NCBI GenBank assembly: GCA_003224785.1
Contig: QHZV01000399.1
Span: forward strand, 1 to 6,452
Length of the DNA: 6,452 nt
Source of the DNA: Acidobacteriota bacterium
GTDB taxonomy: Bacteria > Acidobacteriota > Terriglobia > Terriglobales > Acidobacteriaceae
Reading direction: 5' to 3'
Each line of letters starts with the position of its first letter. Within the stretch, counting starts at the first letter, position 1. Made by a program: the position numbers and the translations under genes. Shown here in pieces: positions 1-5,033 of the stretch. The notes beneath the pieces were generated by a model. It searched no databases. It saw only the letters and a list, made by a program, of their open reading frames with translations, and was not told the origin of the DNA.

Positions 1-2
1 GC

Positions 3-36
3 AAAAAGCCCAGGCAAAGATTTTGCCTGGGCTGAA
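3..36 (-). terminator. Intrinsic terminator of the S41 protease gene
   Basis: On the minus strand the sequence forms a 12-bp perfect stem (arms at 33-22 and 18-7, AGCCCAGGCAAA with TTTGCCTGGGCT) with a three-base loop, followed at once by five T (7-3, sharing the last stem base). It lies about 20 nt behind the protease stop codon. This is a textbook Rho-independent terminator. The 5' arm plus three flanking bases (36-22) is also perfectly complementary to the leader of the same mRNA. Confidence 0.9.
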
Positions 37-54
37 TGCTGAATGCTGAATGCT
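31..54. repeat. Heptamer tandem repeat GCTGAAT, about 3.4 copies
   Basis: Three exact copies of GCTGAAT (31-37, 38-44, 45-51) and a partial fourth fill the space between the protease stop codon (57-59) and its terminator hairpin. On the coding strand the unit reads AGCATTC and starts 2 nt behind the stop. It is a short microsatellite-like array with no coding potential of its own. It resembles the units at 3486-3603, which include TTGAATG and CAGAATG. Confidence 0.85.
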
Positions 55-56
55 TC

Positions 57-1661
57 TTACTGCCTCGGCAAACTCGCGCTGTTTCGTTCAGCGATGACCT
101 TTTTAGCGTTGTCTGCCAGTTGGCGCGCTTGCGGAAGAAGATCAAGCGCCTTAACAACCTCAGGATCGCTCTCAGCTCTTATCTTGAGACCTTCTTCCTG
201 TCCGAACGCATCCACGAACAGTTCGCTCTTGATATTCGTACGGATCCACTCGTTGTTCTGCACCAAATCGGCTTCAGTGTAAGGCGTCTTGTCAGCGTCG
301 AGCGACTTGCGGAACTCTTGCATCACGCTCTCGTCCACTTCGAAGTTCTTCGTAACGTGATGTCCGTTCACGTAGTGCTTCGCGAAGTTGAAGAACGCAT
401 AATGCTGTAGCAGGCTGTCTTGAAAATGGTTGCTCTTAATGGGATCAACCTTCACGTCAGGACTGATTCCTCCACCACCATAGACTGTCCGGCCGCTGTC
501 GGTAAGCTTTACTTCCTTGTTCGTGGTGTCGCCAATTCCATCGCGATCGAAATAATAGTCATACAGCGAGACGTTGCTGTAGTCGCGCTGAATGAGCCGG
601 CCGCTCGGGGTGTAGTACTTAGCGGTGGTCAATGCGAGGCCGGTATCGTTTGAAAGCGGATAGACCGTCTGCACCAGACCTTTTCCGAACGTGGTTTCTC
701 CAACGACGAGCCCGCGATCGTGGTCCTGAATCGCTCCAGCAACGATTTCAGCCGCCGATGCGGTCCCTCGATTTACCAACACCACCAACGGATATTCTTT
801 TCCGCCGTTGCCGTGCGTCGCGGTGTAGCGACGTTCGGGTGACGAGCGTCCATGGTGAGAAACAATTAGCTGGTTTTTGCGCAGAAACTTGTCGGCAACT
901 CCCACGCCTTCGTTCAGCAATCCACCCGGATTCTGGCGCAGATCGAGAATCAATCCCTTCAGATCGCCGGCTTGATAGAAGCTATCGAGCGCGTCCTGCA
1001 CTTCTTTTTCGGTGGTCTCGTTGAACCCGGAGACGTGCATGTAACCAATTCCCGGATGAATCAGAAAGTGCAAATCCACGCTGTAGCGCGGAATCTCGTC
1101 GCGCACAACCGTGAATTCCAGCGGCTTGTCGTTGCCTTCACGGAGGACGGTGATGTGGACGGTCGTACCCTTGGGTCCTTTTAGGAGGTCAGCAACATCG
1201 CCGGTATTCATGTTGTCGGTCGGCTTGCCATCCACTGCAATGATGACATCGCCGGGATGAATTCCTGCGCGATACGCAGGCGTTCCCACGAATGGCGCGA
1301 TCACGATGACCTTGTTATTGCGCGGGCCAACCGTCATGCCGACGCCGTAGTACTTTCCACGCTGATCTTCCCGTAGCAGCGAATACGATTTTGGATCGAA
1401 AAAATTCGAGTGCGGATCCAGGACATGCAGCATGCCGGGAATCGCGCCGTTGTAAATCGCTTTGTCGGGATTTACCGGCTCGGCATAGTTTTGCTCGACG
1501 ATGTCATAAACCTGAGTGAATTGGTGCAGGCTTTGGCTGACATCGGAGTCGCTGTCGTGGGCCGTGGCCGGATTTTTCTGGGCAAATACCACTCCCAGAA
1601 AACCGCAGGCTGCCAGAAAGAGGACAATAAACAGGGAAGCTCGCTGCGAACTACGGACCAT
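57..1661 (-). CDS. Carboxy-terminal processing protease, S41A family, with PDZ domain
   Basis: A periplasmic serine protease that trims or degrades envelope proteins from the C-terminus. Counting from the ATG at 1661 (534 residues): a hydrophobic export segment at about 10-27; a PDZ domain at about 102-187 (GVGMTV, RAGIHPGDVIIAVDG); then the S41 catalytic core with LDLRQNPGGLLNEG (239-252). Nucleophile Ser302 lies in GTASAAEI, general base Lys327 in FGKGLVQ, and Gln331 follows. The 25-residue Ser-Lys spacing matches the CtpA/CtpB/Prc family. The C-terminal 100 residues are helical and charged. LAAC at 16-19 could be a lipobox, giving a lipoprotein, though hydrophobic residues continue after Cys19; cleavage near FAQ (26-28) is the alternative. 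The ATG at 1661 is chosen over the GTG at 1712: AAGGA lies 9 nt upstream, and the GTG falls between the -10 box and the probable transcript start. It has its own promoter and terminator, so it appears monocistronic. The substrate is unknown. Confidence 0.93.
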   Translation of the reverse strand: MVRSSQRASLFIVLFLAACGFLGVVFAQKNPATAHDSDSDVSQSLHQFTQVYDIVEQNYAEPVNPDKAIYNGAIPGMLHVLDPHSNFFDPKSYSLLREDQRGKYYGVGMTVGPRNNKVIVIAPFVGTPAYRAGIHPGDVIIAVDGKPTDNMNTGDVADLLKGPKGTTVHITVLREGNDKPLEFTVVRDEIPRYSVDLHFLIHPGIGYMHVSGFNETTEKEVQDALDSFYQAGDLKGLILDLRQNPGGLLNEGVGVADKFLRKNQLIVSHHGRSSPERRYTATHGNGGKEYPLVVLVNRGTASAAEIVAGAIQDHDRGLVVGETTFGKGLVQTVYPLSNDTGLALTTAKYYTPSGRLIQRDYSNVSLYDYYFDRDGIGDTTNKEVKLTDSGRTVYGGGGISPDVKVDPIKSNHFQDSLLQHYAFFNFAKHYVNGHHVTKNFEVDESVMQEFRKSLDADKTPYTEADLVQNNEWIRTNIKSELFVDAFGQEEGLKIRAESDPEVVKALDLLPQARQLADNAKKVIAERNSASLPRQ

Positions 1662-1673
1662 CGTGGTTTTTCC

Positions 1674-1702
1674 TTCAGCCCAGGCAAAGGATTCCCAGGC
1701 AA
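1674..1702 (-). repeat. Protease mRNA leader: two copies of TTGCCTGGG next to the ribosome binding site
   Basis: On the minus strand TTGCCTGGG occurs twice with a 15-nt period (1702-1694 and 1687-1679). The second copy extends to TTTGCCTGGGCTGAA (1688-1674), which is the exact reverse complement of 36-22 in the terminator region of the same transcript. It runs directly into the AAGGA ribosome binding site. The copy CTTTGCCTGGGCT (1689-1677) also equals the 3' arm of the terminator (19-7). The sequence is directly visible; a role in translation or mRNA stability is inference. Confidence 0.7.
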
Positions 1703-1715
1703 GCTGATTCACTGC

Positions 1716-1724
1716 AGTATAACA
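1716..1724 (-). promoter_or_regulatory. Extended -10 promoter of the S41 protease gene
   Basis: The minus strand reads TGT TATACT: a TGn extension followed by a five-of-six match to TATAAT. No good -35 hexamer lies 16-18 nt upstream, as is usual for extended -10 promoters. Transcription would begin near 1709, giving a leader of about 48 nt. The alternative GTG start at 1712 would then not be in the message. Confidence 0.55.
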
Positions 1725-1777
1725 CTTGCAAAAACAGAAACTTAGAGCATTTTGGGACGAGAGTCACCGCTAAAGCA

Positions 1778-2056
1778 CTACTTAGATTTGGATGCCGAAA
1801 TCTGCGGACTCGATGCGGTTTTGTTGGTCCAGGGGTGCTTTGCTTTTCTGATTAAACCAGCGTTGACAACTTGAGGCTCGTCCTCAAAAGCTAGCTTGCC
1901 AATTTCTTCAGGAATTCGACTGTCATCGGTCTCGACATCAACTTCGCGCCAGCGAAAGCCGCCTCGGCGCTCCAGTTTGATCAGCTTTTCCTTCACGATT
2001 TCGCAAAGATGACATCCCTTGCGGGAGTACACGATCACTTCGCGGAGGAGCGACAT
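1778..2056 (-). CDS. Glutaredoxin-like (DUF836/thioredoxin-fold) small protein
   Basis: From the ATG at 2056 the product has 92 residues. It opens with the first strand of a thioredoxin fold and an active-site CxxC: REVIVYSRKGCHLCE, with Cys15 and Cys18. WREVDVET (37-43) is the second strand, and Pro61 in DEPQVV is the likely cis-proline. This is the layout of DUF836/glutaredoxin-like proteins, presumably cytoplasmic thiol-disulfide exchange; partner unknown. The last 20 residues do not look like the family. Reading one base out of frame at the CCCC run (plus 1832-1835) gives KHPLDQQNRIES and a stop at 1782-1784, which resembles the expected charged final helix better. An upstream in-frame ATG at 2119 would add 21 residues without family similarity. 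The chosen ATG has no Shine-Dalgarno but has a -10 motif 7 nt before it, so it is probably leaderless. Confidence 0.75.
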   Translation of the reverse strand: MSLLREVIVYSRKGCHLCEIVKEKLIKLERRGGFRWREVDVETDDSRIPEEIGKLAFEDEPQVVNAGLIRKAKHPWTNKTASSPQISASKSK

Positions 2057-2063
2057 GGGCGGG

Positions 2064-2072
2064 AGTGTAGCA
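2064..2072 (-). promoter_or_regulatory. Extended -10 element of the glutaredoxin-like gene (leaderless start)
   Basis: The minus strand reads TGC TACACT, an extended -10 motif whose last base is exactly 7 nt before the ATG at 2056. Transcription would start at or next to the A of the ATG. The seven bases between hold no Shine-Dalgarno sequence, which agrees with a leaderless message. Confidence 0.45.
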
Positions 2073-2137
2073 AAGTTCCTCGTGTTCTTCCAGCACAACT
2101 TCACGCCATGGTGCGCCATATCTTGCCGTAACTCGGC

Positions 2138-2156
2138 GGCTGGGCCGGCGCCAGCC
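2138..2156. other. GC-rich inverted repeat in the divergent promoter region
   Basis: GGCTGG (2138-2143) and CCAGCC (2151-2156) are perfect inverted arms around a 7-base GC-rich centre. The element covers the -35 side of the proposed dehydrogenase promoter. It could be an operator half-site pair or a chance GC-rich palindrome. No T-run follows on either strand, so it is not a terminator. Confidence 0.3.
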
Positions 2157-2170
2157 CGGGCTTCAGAAGG

Positions 2171-2176
2171 TACAAT
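2171..2176 (+). promoter_or_regulatory. -10 element TACAAT of the dehydrogenase-deacylase unit
   Basis: TACAAT matches TATAAT at five of six positions and ends 8 nt before the ATG at 2185. The -35 region is GC-rich and unlike TTGACA. Transcription from here would give a leaderless or nearly leaderless message. The only purine-rich alternatives for ribosome binding are AGAAGG (2165-2170, 14 nt away and upstream of the -10) and CAGG close to the ATG. Confidence 0.4.
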
Positions 2177-2184
2177 CCAGGTTC

Positions 2185-2931
2185 ATGGCAAGAAATGCGC
2201 CACAGCCTCTCGTGGGAAAGGTAGCGTTGGTGACCGGGGGAGCAAAACGCCTGGGCAGGGCGGCTGCTCTCGCCCTGGCGGAGGCGGGTGCCGACGTAAC
2301 AATAACGTTTTTGGAGTCGGCGAAAGAAGCCAAGAAGACCGCGAGAGAGATAGAGCGCACCGGCGCGCAGGCGTTGGCCATACCATGCGACGTTACAGAT
2401 ATCAAGAGTGTTCGCTCCGCCATTGCTGCGGTGGTGCGCGAATTCAACCAGCTCGATATTCTGATTAACAATGCGGGGCGATACGAAACCGTCGCTTTTG
2501 ACCAGGTCTCCATCGAGCAGTGGGATAGTATCTTTGCCACGACCGTTCGCGGACCCTTTCTAGTGTCGAAGGAAGCATTGCCGGATTTGCGCAAACGCGA
2601 AGGTCGCATCATAAACCTGGGATCGCTCGGCGGGTTGCGGCCGTGGCTCACTCATGCTCACTACTGTTCTTCGAAGGCCGCACTGCACATGCTGACAAGA
2701 GTCATGGCGAAAGCGCTGGCTCCGGAAATCGCGGTGAACTGCGTCGCTCCAGGAATGATCGATCTCGGAGGAGTCTCTGCAGCAGGGTTCATGAAGCGAA
2801 TGGCAAAGCAAACGCCGATGCGGCGTAACGGCACGGCTGCAGATGTGGCGGCGGCAATCAAATTCTTCGCAACCGCTCCATCGTTCATTACCGGACAAGT
2901 CATCACCGTCGATGGAGGGCTGGGCCTGTGA
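2185..2931 (+). CDS. Short-chain dehydrogenase/reductase, pteridine reductase-like
   Basis: A 248-residue classical SDR, the usual length, predicted cytoplasmic and NAD(P)H-dependent. Visible motifs: the cofactor-binding TGGAKRLG (17-24, the TGxxKRLG form seen in PTR1/FolM-like enzymes), Asp69 in CDV, NNAG (95-98), Ser147 in IINLGS, the YCSSK active site with Tyr160 and Lys164, and APGMI (188-192). No acidic residue follows strand 2 (TITFLESAKEA), which with Lys21/Arg22 suggests NADPH. The position of the fourth catalytic residue, normally Asn in the WxxxxxxNLxG stretch, is Thr120 (TTVRGPF). The gene is the first of a two-gene unit: its TGA overlaps the GTG start of the PagL-like gene, and its last codons hold that gene's Shine-Dalgarno. 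The substrate cannot be told from sequence; 3-oxoacyl reduction is an alternative to pterin reduction. Confidence 0.88.
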   Translation: MARNAPQPLVGKVALVTGGAKRLGRAAALALAEAGADVTITFLESAKEAKKTAREIERTGAQALAIPCDVTDIKSVRSAIAAVVREFNQLDILINNAGRYETVAFDQVSIEQWDSIFATTVRGPFLVSKEALPDLRKREGRIINLGSLGGLRPWLTHAHYCSSKAALHMLTRVMAKALAPEIAVNCVAPGMIDLGGVSAAGFMKRMAKQTPMRRNGTAADVAAAIKFFATAPSFITGQVITVDGGLGL

Positions 2932-3500
2932 GACTCGCCTGCTTTTTGCTCCTTTTCGGCAGTCTGGCAAGCGCGCAGGTGCGTCCCGAAGATGGCGCGA
3001 CCGAGGTCCAAGTCTGGACTGCCGGCGGACATTCCGTTTCCGGTGGGCGGGGCAATACGGGTATCTGGAATGCCGGCCTGCGCTACGGATGGGTCCTTAC
3101 CGAGCCGCACGGGCCCGGTTTTCTCGTCGGACGCTTTGAATACGCAATCGAGGCGGTTCCTGGTTATTTGATCTTCCAACCTGCAAACACCGCGTATGGG
3201 GCTGGATTGAATCCGTTGAACTTGAAGTGGAACTTCGCCACCCGTGGCACGCTGGTTCCTTACCTCGAATTAAGCGGAGGGACCCTGTTCACCACGCATA
3301 GCGTTCCGCCGGGAACCTCCAACGTGAATTTCACGACCGCAGCCGCGTTCGGCACACATTTTCTCGGGCAGAAATACGCCTGGACGATCGAAGGCCGCTA
3401 TCTTCACATTTCAAATGCTGGTTTGGAGCGGTTGAATCCAGGAGTCAATACGGTTGAGATCAGGTTGGGGATAGGGAAGTTTCGGAGAAGTCAGAAGTGA
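2928..3500 (+). CDS. PagL-like lipid A 3-O-deacylase / acyloxyacyl hydrolase family outer-membrane protein
   Basis: A 190-residue exported protein. Residues 1-16 are a signal peptide (charged start, LLLF core, ASA cleavage site before Gln17). The rest alternates like a small beta-barrel and ends in a strand closing with GIGKF, a typical outer-membrane terminal aromatic. The PagL signature is clear near the end: LHISNAGLERLNPGVN (159-174), with His160 and Ser162 matching the catalytic His126/Ser128 of Pseudomonas PagL. The PagL acidic residue, 14 positions after the His, is Asn174 here. The expected role is removal of a lipid A acyl chain at the outer membrane. The start is GTG at 2928, overlapping the upstream TGA by four bases, with GGAGGG (2914-2919) 8 nt before it; translation is probably coupled to the dehydrogenase. 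The final five residues, RRSQK, are largely encoded by two AGAAGTN repeat units and look like an added tail. Confidence 0.8.
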   Translation: MRLACFLLLFGSLASAQVRPEDGATEVQVWTAGGHSVSGGRGNTGIWNAGLRYGWVLTEPHGPGFLVGRFEYAIEAVPGYLIFQPANTAYGAGLNPLNLKWNFATRGTLVPYLELSGGTLFTTHSVPPGTSNVNFTTAAAFGTHFLGQKYAWTIEGRYLHISNAGLERLNPGVNTVEIRLGIGKFRRSQK

Positions 3501-3564
3501 TGGCAAGGCAGAAGTAATACGTCAGAATGCAGAAGCAAAAATGCAGAAGTAAAAATGTTGAATG
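3486..3564 (+). repeat. Heptamer-phased repeat array behind the PagL-like gene
   Basis: Units of the type AGAAGTN or CAGAAGN recur in register. AGAAGTC (3486-3492) and AGAAGTG (3493-3499) are tandem and supply the last codons and stop of the PagL-like gene. Further units begin at 3509, 3523, 3530, 3544 and 3558, that is +14, +7, +14, +14. ATGCAGAAG followed by CAAAA or TAAAA forms two 14-bp blocks. AAGGCAGAA (3505-3513) is inverted at 3586-3594, and AGAAGTGA (3493-3500) at 3575-3582, so a long imperfect stem is possible. No classical terminator is seen for this gene. Confidence 0.7.
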
Positions 3565-3575
3565 AACAAGGATTT

Positions 3576-3603
3576 CACTTCTAAATTCTGCCTTCCTGCT
3601 TCT
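3576..3603 (-). repeat. Heptamer-phased array behind the SPOR gene, facing the plus-strand array
   Basis: On the minus strand, 3 nt behind the SPOR stop codon, four consecutive 7-base blocks start with AGAAG or a variant (AGAAGCA, GGAAGGC, AGAATTT, AGAAGTG). Relative to transcription they have the same orientation as the units behind the convergent PagL-like gene, so the two arrays point at each other. Base pairing between them could act as a bidirectional, imperfect terminator; this is inference. Confidence 0.6.
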
Positions 3604-3606
3604 CAC

Positions 3607-3813
3607 TTATTTCTTCAGGATCGGGTTATACCCGTCACTGACCAGTTTTGCGCGTGCGCTTTCCGCGTCTTTGATATCGGCAAACGGTCCTACTTGCACG
3701 TGAAACAGCTTGTCAGGCGACGGATTCACAATGAATGCCGAATATTGTCGCCCTTTAAGCGATTCCACGAGCGCCTCCGCGTCCTCCTGCTTGCTCACAG
3801 CTGCCACCTGCAC
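3607..3813 (-). CDS. SPOR domain, 3' part of a frameshifted gene
   Basis: The 68 residues are almost a full SPOR domain, a fold of about 70 residues that binds peptidoglycan with stem peptides removed and often localises proteins to the septum. Key parts are VQVAAVSKQEDAEALVESLK, YSAFIV, LFHVQVGPF and ESARAKLVSDGYNPIL. The GTG at 3813 is unlikely to be a true start: the frame stays open upstream and supplies GTGYS, the missing beginning of the first strand. It also has no signal peptide or anchor of its own. It is most simply the C-terminal half of the membrane-anchored protein read from 4132, detached by a one-base shift at 3829-3834. Removing one base there gives a single 174-residue protein. 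Confidence 0.8.
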   Translation of the reverse strand: MQVAAVSKQEDAEALVESLKGRQYSAFIVNPSPDKLFHVQVGPFADIKDAESARAKLVSDGYNPILKK

Positions 3814-4132
3814 CGAATAGCCAGTGCCGGGGGGAACTGGCGGCTGCGGAAGTATCGGGGGTCTGTTGCGCGGACTTCGATTCGGAGCTTGCTGATGCCT
3901 GGTCAGCCGGTTTATTCGCGCTCGCCGAGGGTCGCGTATTCCCAGACGGGCTGGGGGAGGGTAGCAGTTCCGGCGCGGACCTTACCGAATTGCGCCCCAT
4001 GGAAAATCCCATGCCGAAGAACACCGCACACAGGATCACCAGGCCGAAGAAGATCGCCAGCATCTTGCCGGTTCCAAGAGTTATTTCAGTATCATTGGCT
4101 TCGTCCACTCGCATTGAATCTACAGGAGTCAT
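3755..4132 (-). CDS. Membrane anchor and linker, 5' part of the frameshifted SPOR-domain gene
   Basis: From the ATG at 4132 the frame encodes a short acidic cytoplasmic N-terminus (1-22), one transmembrane helix (about 24-45, KMLAIFFGLVILCAVFFGMG) and a long Ser/Pro/Ala linker (about 50-100) that would cross the periplasm. This is the standard type II architecture of SPOR proteins such as DedD or FtsN, cytoplasm-TM-linker-SPOR. The frame leaves the SPOR coding sequence at the C6 run (codons 100-102) and then reads a meaningless Gly/Arg-rich tail to 3755. The gene lies 62 nt behind the slipin stop with GAGGAG upstream of the ATG at a rather long 12-nt spacing. It is probably co-transcribed with NfeD and slipin. 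As read it would make a truncated anchor without peptidoglycan binding. Confidence 0.7.
   Translation of the reverse strand: MTPVDSMRVDEANDTEITLGTGKMLAIFFGLVILCAVFFGMGFSMGRNSVRSAPELLPSPSPSGNTRPSASANKPADQASASSESKSAQQTPDTSAAASSPRHWLFGAGGSCEQAGGRGGARGIA
3829..3834. other. Run of six G (C6 in the mRNA) at the frameshift point of the SPOR gene
   Basis: The two halves of the SPOR gene switch frame at this homopolymer. Counting from 4132 to 3607 gives 526 bases, one more than a multiple of three. With five C the message reads ...ASSPGTGYSVQVAAV..., a smooth join of linker and SPOR domain. It may be a sequencing or assembly error, a real inactivating mutation, or a phase-variable or slippage site. 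Confidence 0.75.
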
Positions 4133-4194
4133 GTAGGCGCAGGTCTCCTCGGTGCCTGTTTACTTCAACCCTGCATGCAAGGAGATTCCTCGAT

Positions 4195-4950
4195 TTATTT
4201 TGCGGCTGGGGGTGCGTCCTTGGCTAGTATCTTTTGGAGTCCTGAGAAGAAATCCATGGGCACCGGGAAAATGACAGTCGTGTTTTTCTCCACCCCGATT
4301 TCGGTCAAAGTCTGCAAATAGCGAAGCTGGATGCTGACCGGCTCTGATGCCAAAAGGTGTGCTGCATCAATGAGTCGCTGGGCAGCCGCGAATTCACCTT
4401 CGGCGTGAATAATCTTCGAGCGCTTTTCTCGTTCGGCCTCTGCCTGCTTGGCCATGGCGCGCTGCATCGTTTCCGGCAAGTCAACTTGCTTGACCTCCAC
4501 GGCGGCGACCTTCACGCCCCAGGGCGCGGTGTGCTGGTCGAGGATCGTCTGCAGGCGGCTGTTGATTTTGTCGCGATGTGCCAGCAGTTCGTCCAGATCA
4601 AGCTCGCCAAGCACAGAGCGTAATGTGGTCTGGGCAAATTGCGACGTCTGATAAACGTAATTGGAAACCTCAACCACAGCGCGTGTGGGCTCAACTACGC
4701 GCAGAAAGATGATTGCATTCACCTTCAAGGTAACGTTGTCGCGGGTGATGATGTCTTGCGGCGGGACCTCCAGGGCCTCCTGCCGCAGCGATATGCGCAC
4801 CATCCGATCCATAGGTGCGAGCACGAGAATGATCCCAGGACCCTTTGCCTGCGCGAGAAGATGACCAAACCGGAAAATTACACCTCGTTCATACTCCGCG
4901 AGAATCTTTATCGAGCTCAGGGCATATAGGAGGACCACAACGCCTTCCAT
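4195..4950 (-). CDS. Slipin / stomatin-like SPFH (band 7) membrane protein
   Basis: A 251-residue membrane scaffold protein of the prokaryotic slipin family, the usual partner of NfeD. A short hydrophobic N-terminus (3-16) leads into ILAEYERGVIFRFGHLL, then the SPFH core: GPGI, DRMVRISLRQ, VPPQDIITRDNV (62-73) and VNAIIFLRV. These are followed by TSQFAQTTLRSVLGELDLDELL (102-123), PWGVKVAAVEVKQVDLPE and the coiled-coil stretch AMAKQAEAEREKRSKIIHAEGEF. The C-terminus carries the hydrophobic VIFPVPMDFF, equivalent to the region that NfeD-type proteases cut in archaeal stomatin. The ATG at 4950 is chosen because GGGAGG precedes it by 5 nt; an upstream in-frame start at 4992 would read through that signal. 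It lies behind nfeD and ahead of the SPOR gene on the same strand, so it is very likely one operon. The N-terminal membrane segment is short for the family. Confidence 0.92.
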   Translation of the reverse strand: MEGVVVLLYALSSIKILAEYERGVIFRFGHLLAQAKGPGIILVLAPMDRMVRISLRQEALEVPPQDIITRDNVTLKVNAIIFLRVVEPTRAVVEVSNYVYQTSQFAQTTLRSVLGELDLDELLAHRDKINSRLQTILDQHTAPWGVKVAAVEVKQVDLPETMQRAMAKQAEAEREKRSKIIHAEGEFAAAQRLIDAAHLLASEPVSIQLRYLQTLTEIGVEKNTTVIFPVPMDFFSGLQKILAKDAPPAAK

Positions 4951-4955
4951 ATTTT

Positions 4956-4961
4956 CCTCCC
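4956..4961 (-). promoter_or_regulatory. Strong Shine-Dalgarno that fixes the slipin start
   Basis: GGGAGG on the minus strand ends 5 nt before the ATG at 4950. This is the best ribosome binding site in the minus-strand operon and decides for the shorter slipin product. Confidence 0.75.
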
Positions 4962-5033
4962 GCGGGATATCGAGCCACTGATTGTACTGCAAGTGATCGC
5001 CGCCAGAACGAAGTCGCGAGGCTCGAATCGATC

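Noticed and set aside
36..410. Plus-strand open frame opposite the protease C-terminus
   Set aside because: Antisense to a strongly supported CDS, with the start inside the heptamer repeat and no family resemblance.
1662..1712. GTG start at 1712 for the S41 protease, adding 17 residues
   Set aside because: It lies 3 nt behind the -10 box and so upstream of the likely transcript start. The added residues are just the translated leader repeats, and the ATG at 1661 has a good Shine-Dalgarno.
2661..3179. Long minus-strand open frame opposite the dehydrogenase and PagL-like genes
   Set aside because: It is antisense to two well-supported genes, has no recognisable domain and no ribosome binding site, and is typical of shadow frames in GC-rich coding DNA.
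3486..3603. CRISPR-like array
   Set aside because: Units are 7-14 bases without distinct spacers, and no cas gene is nearby.
4169..4182. Near-palindrome around TGCATGCA between slipin and SPOR genes
   Set aside because: Only eight perfect bases, no T-run and no clear placement relative to a promoter; it could be chance.
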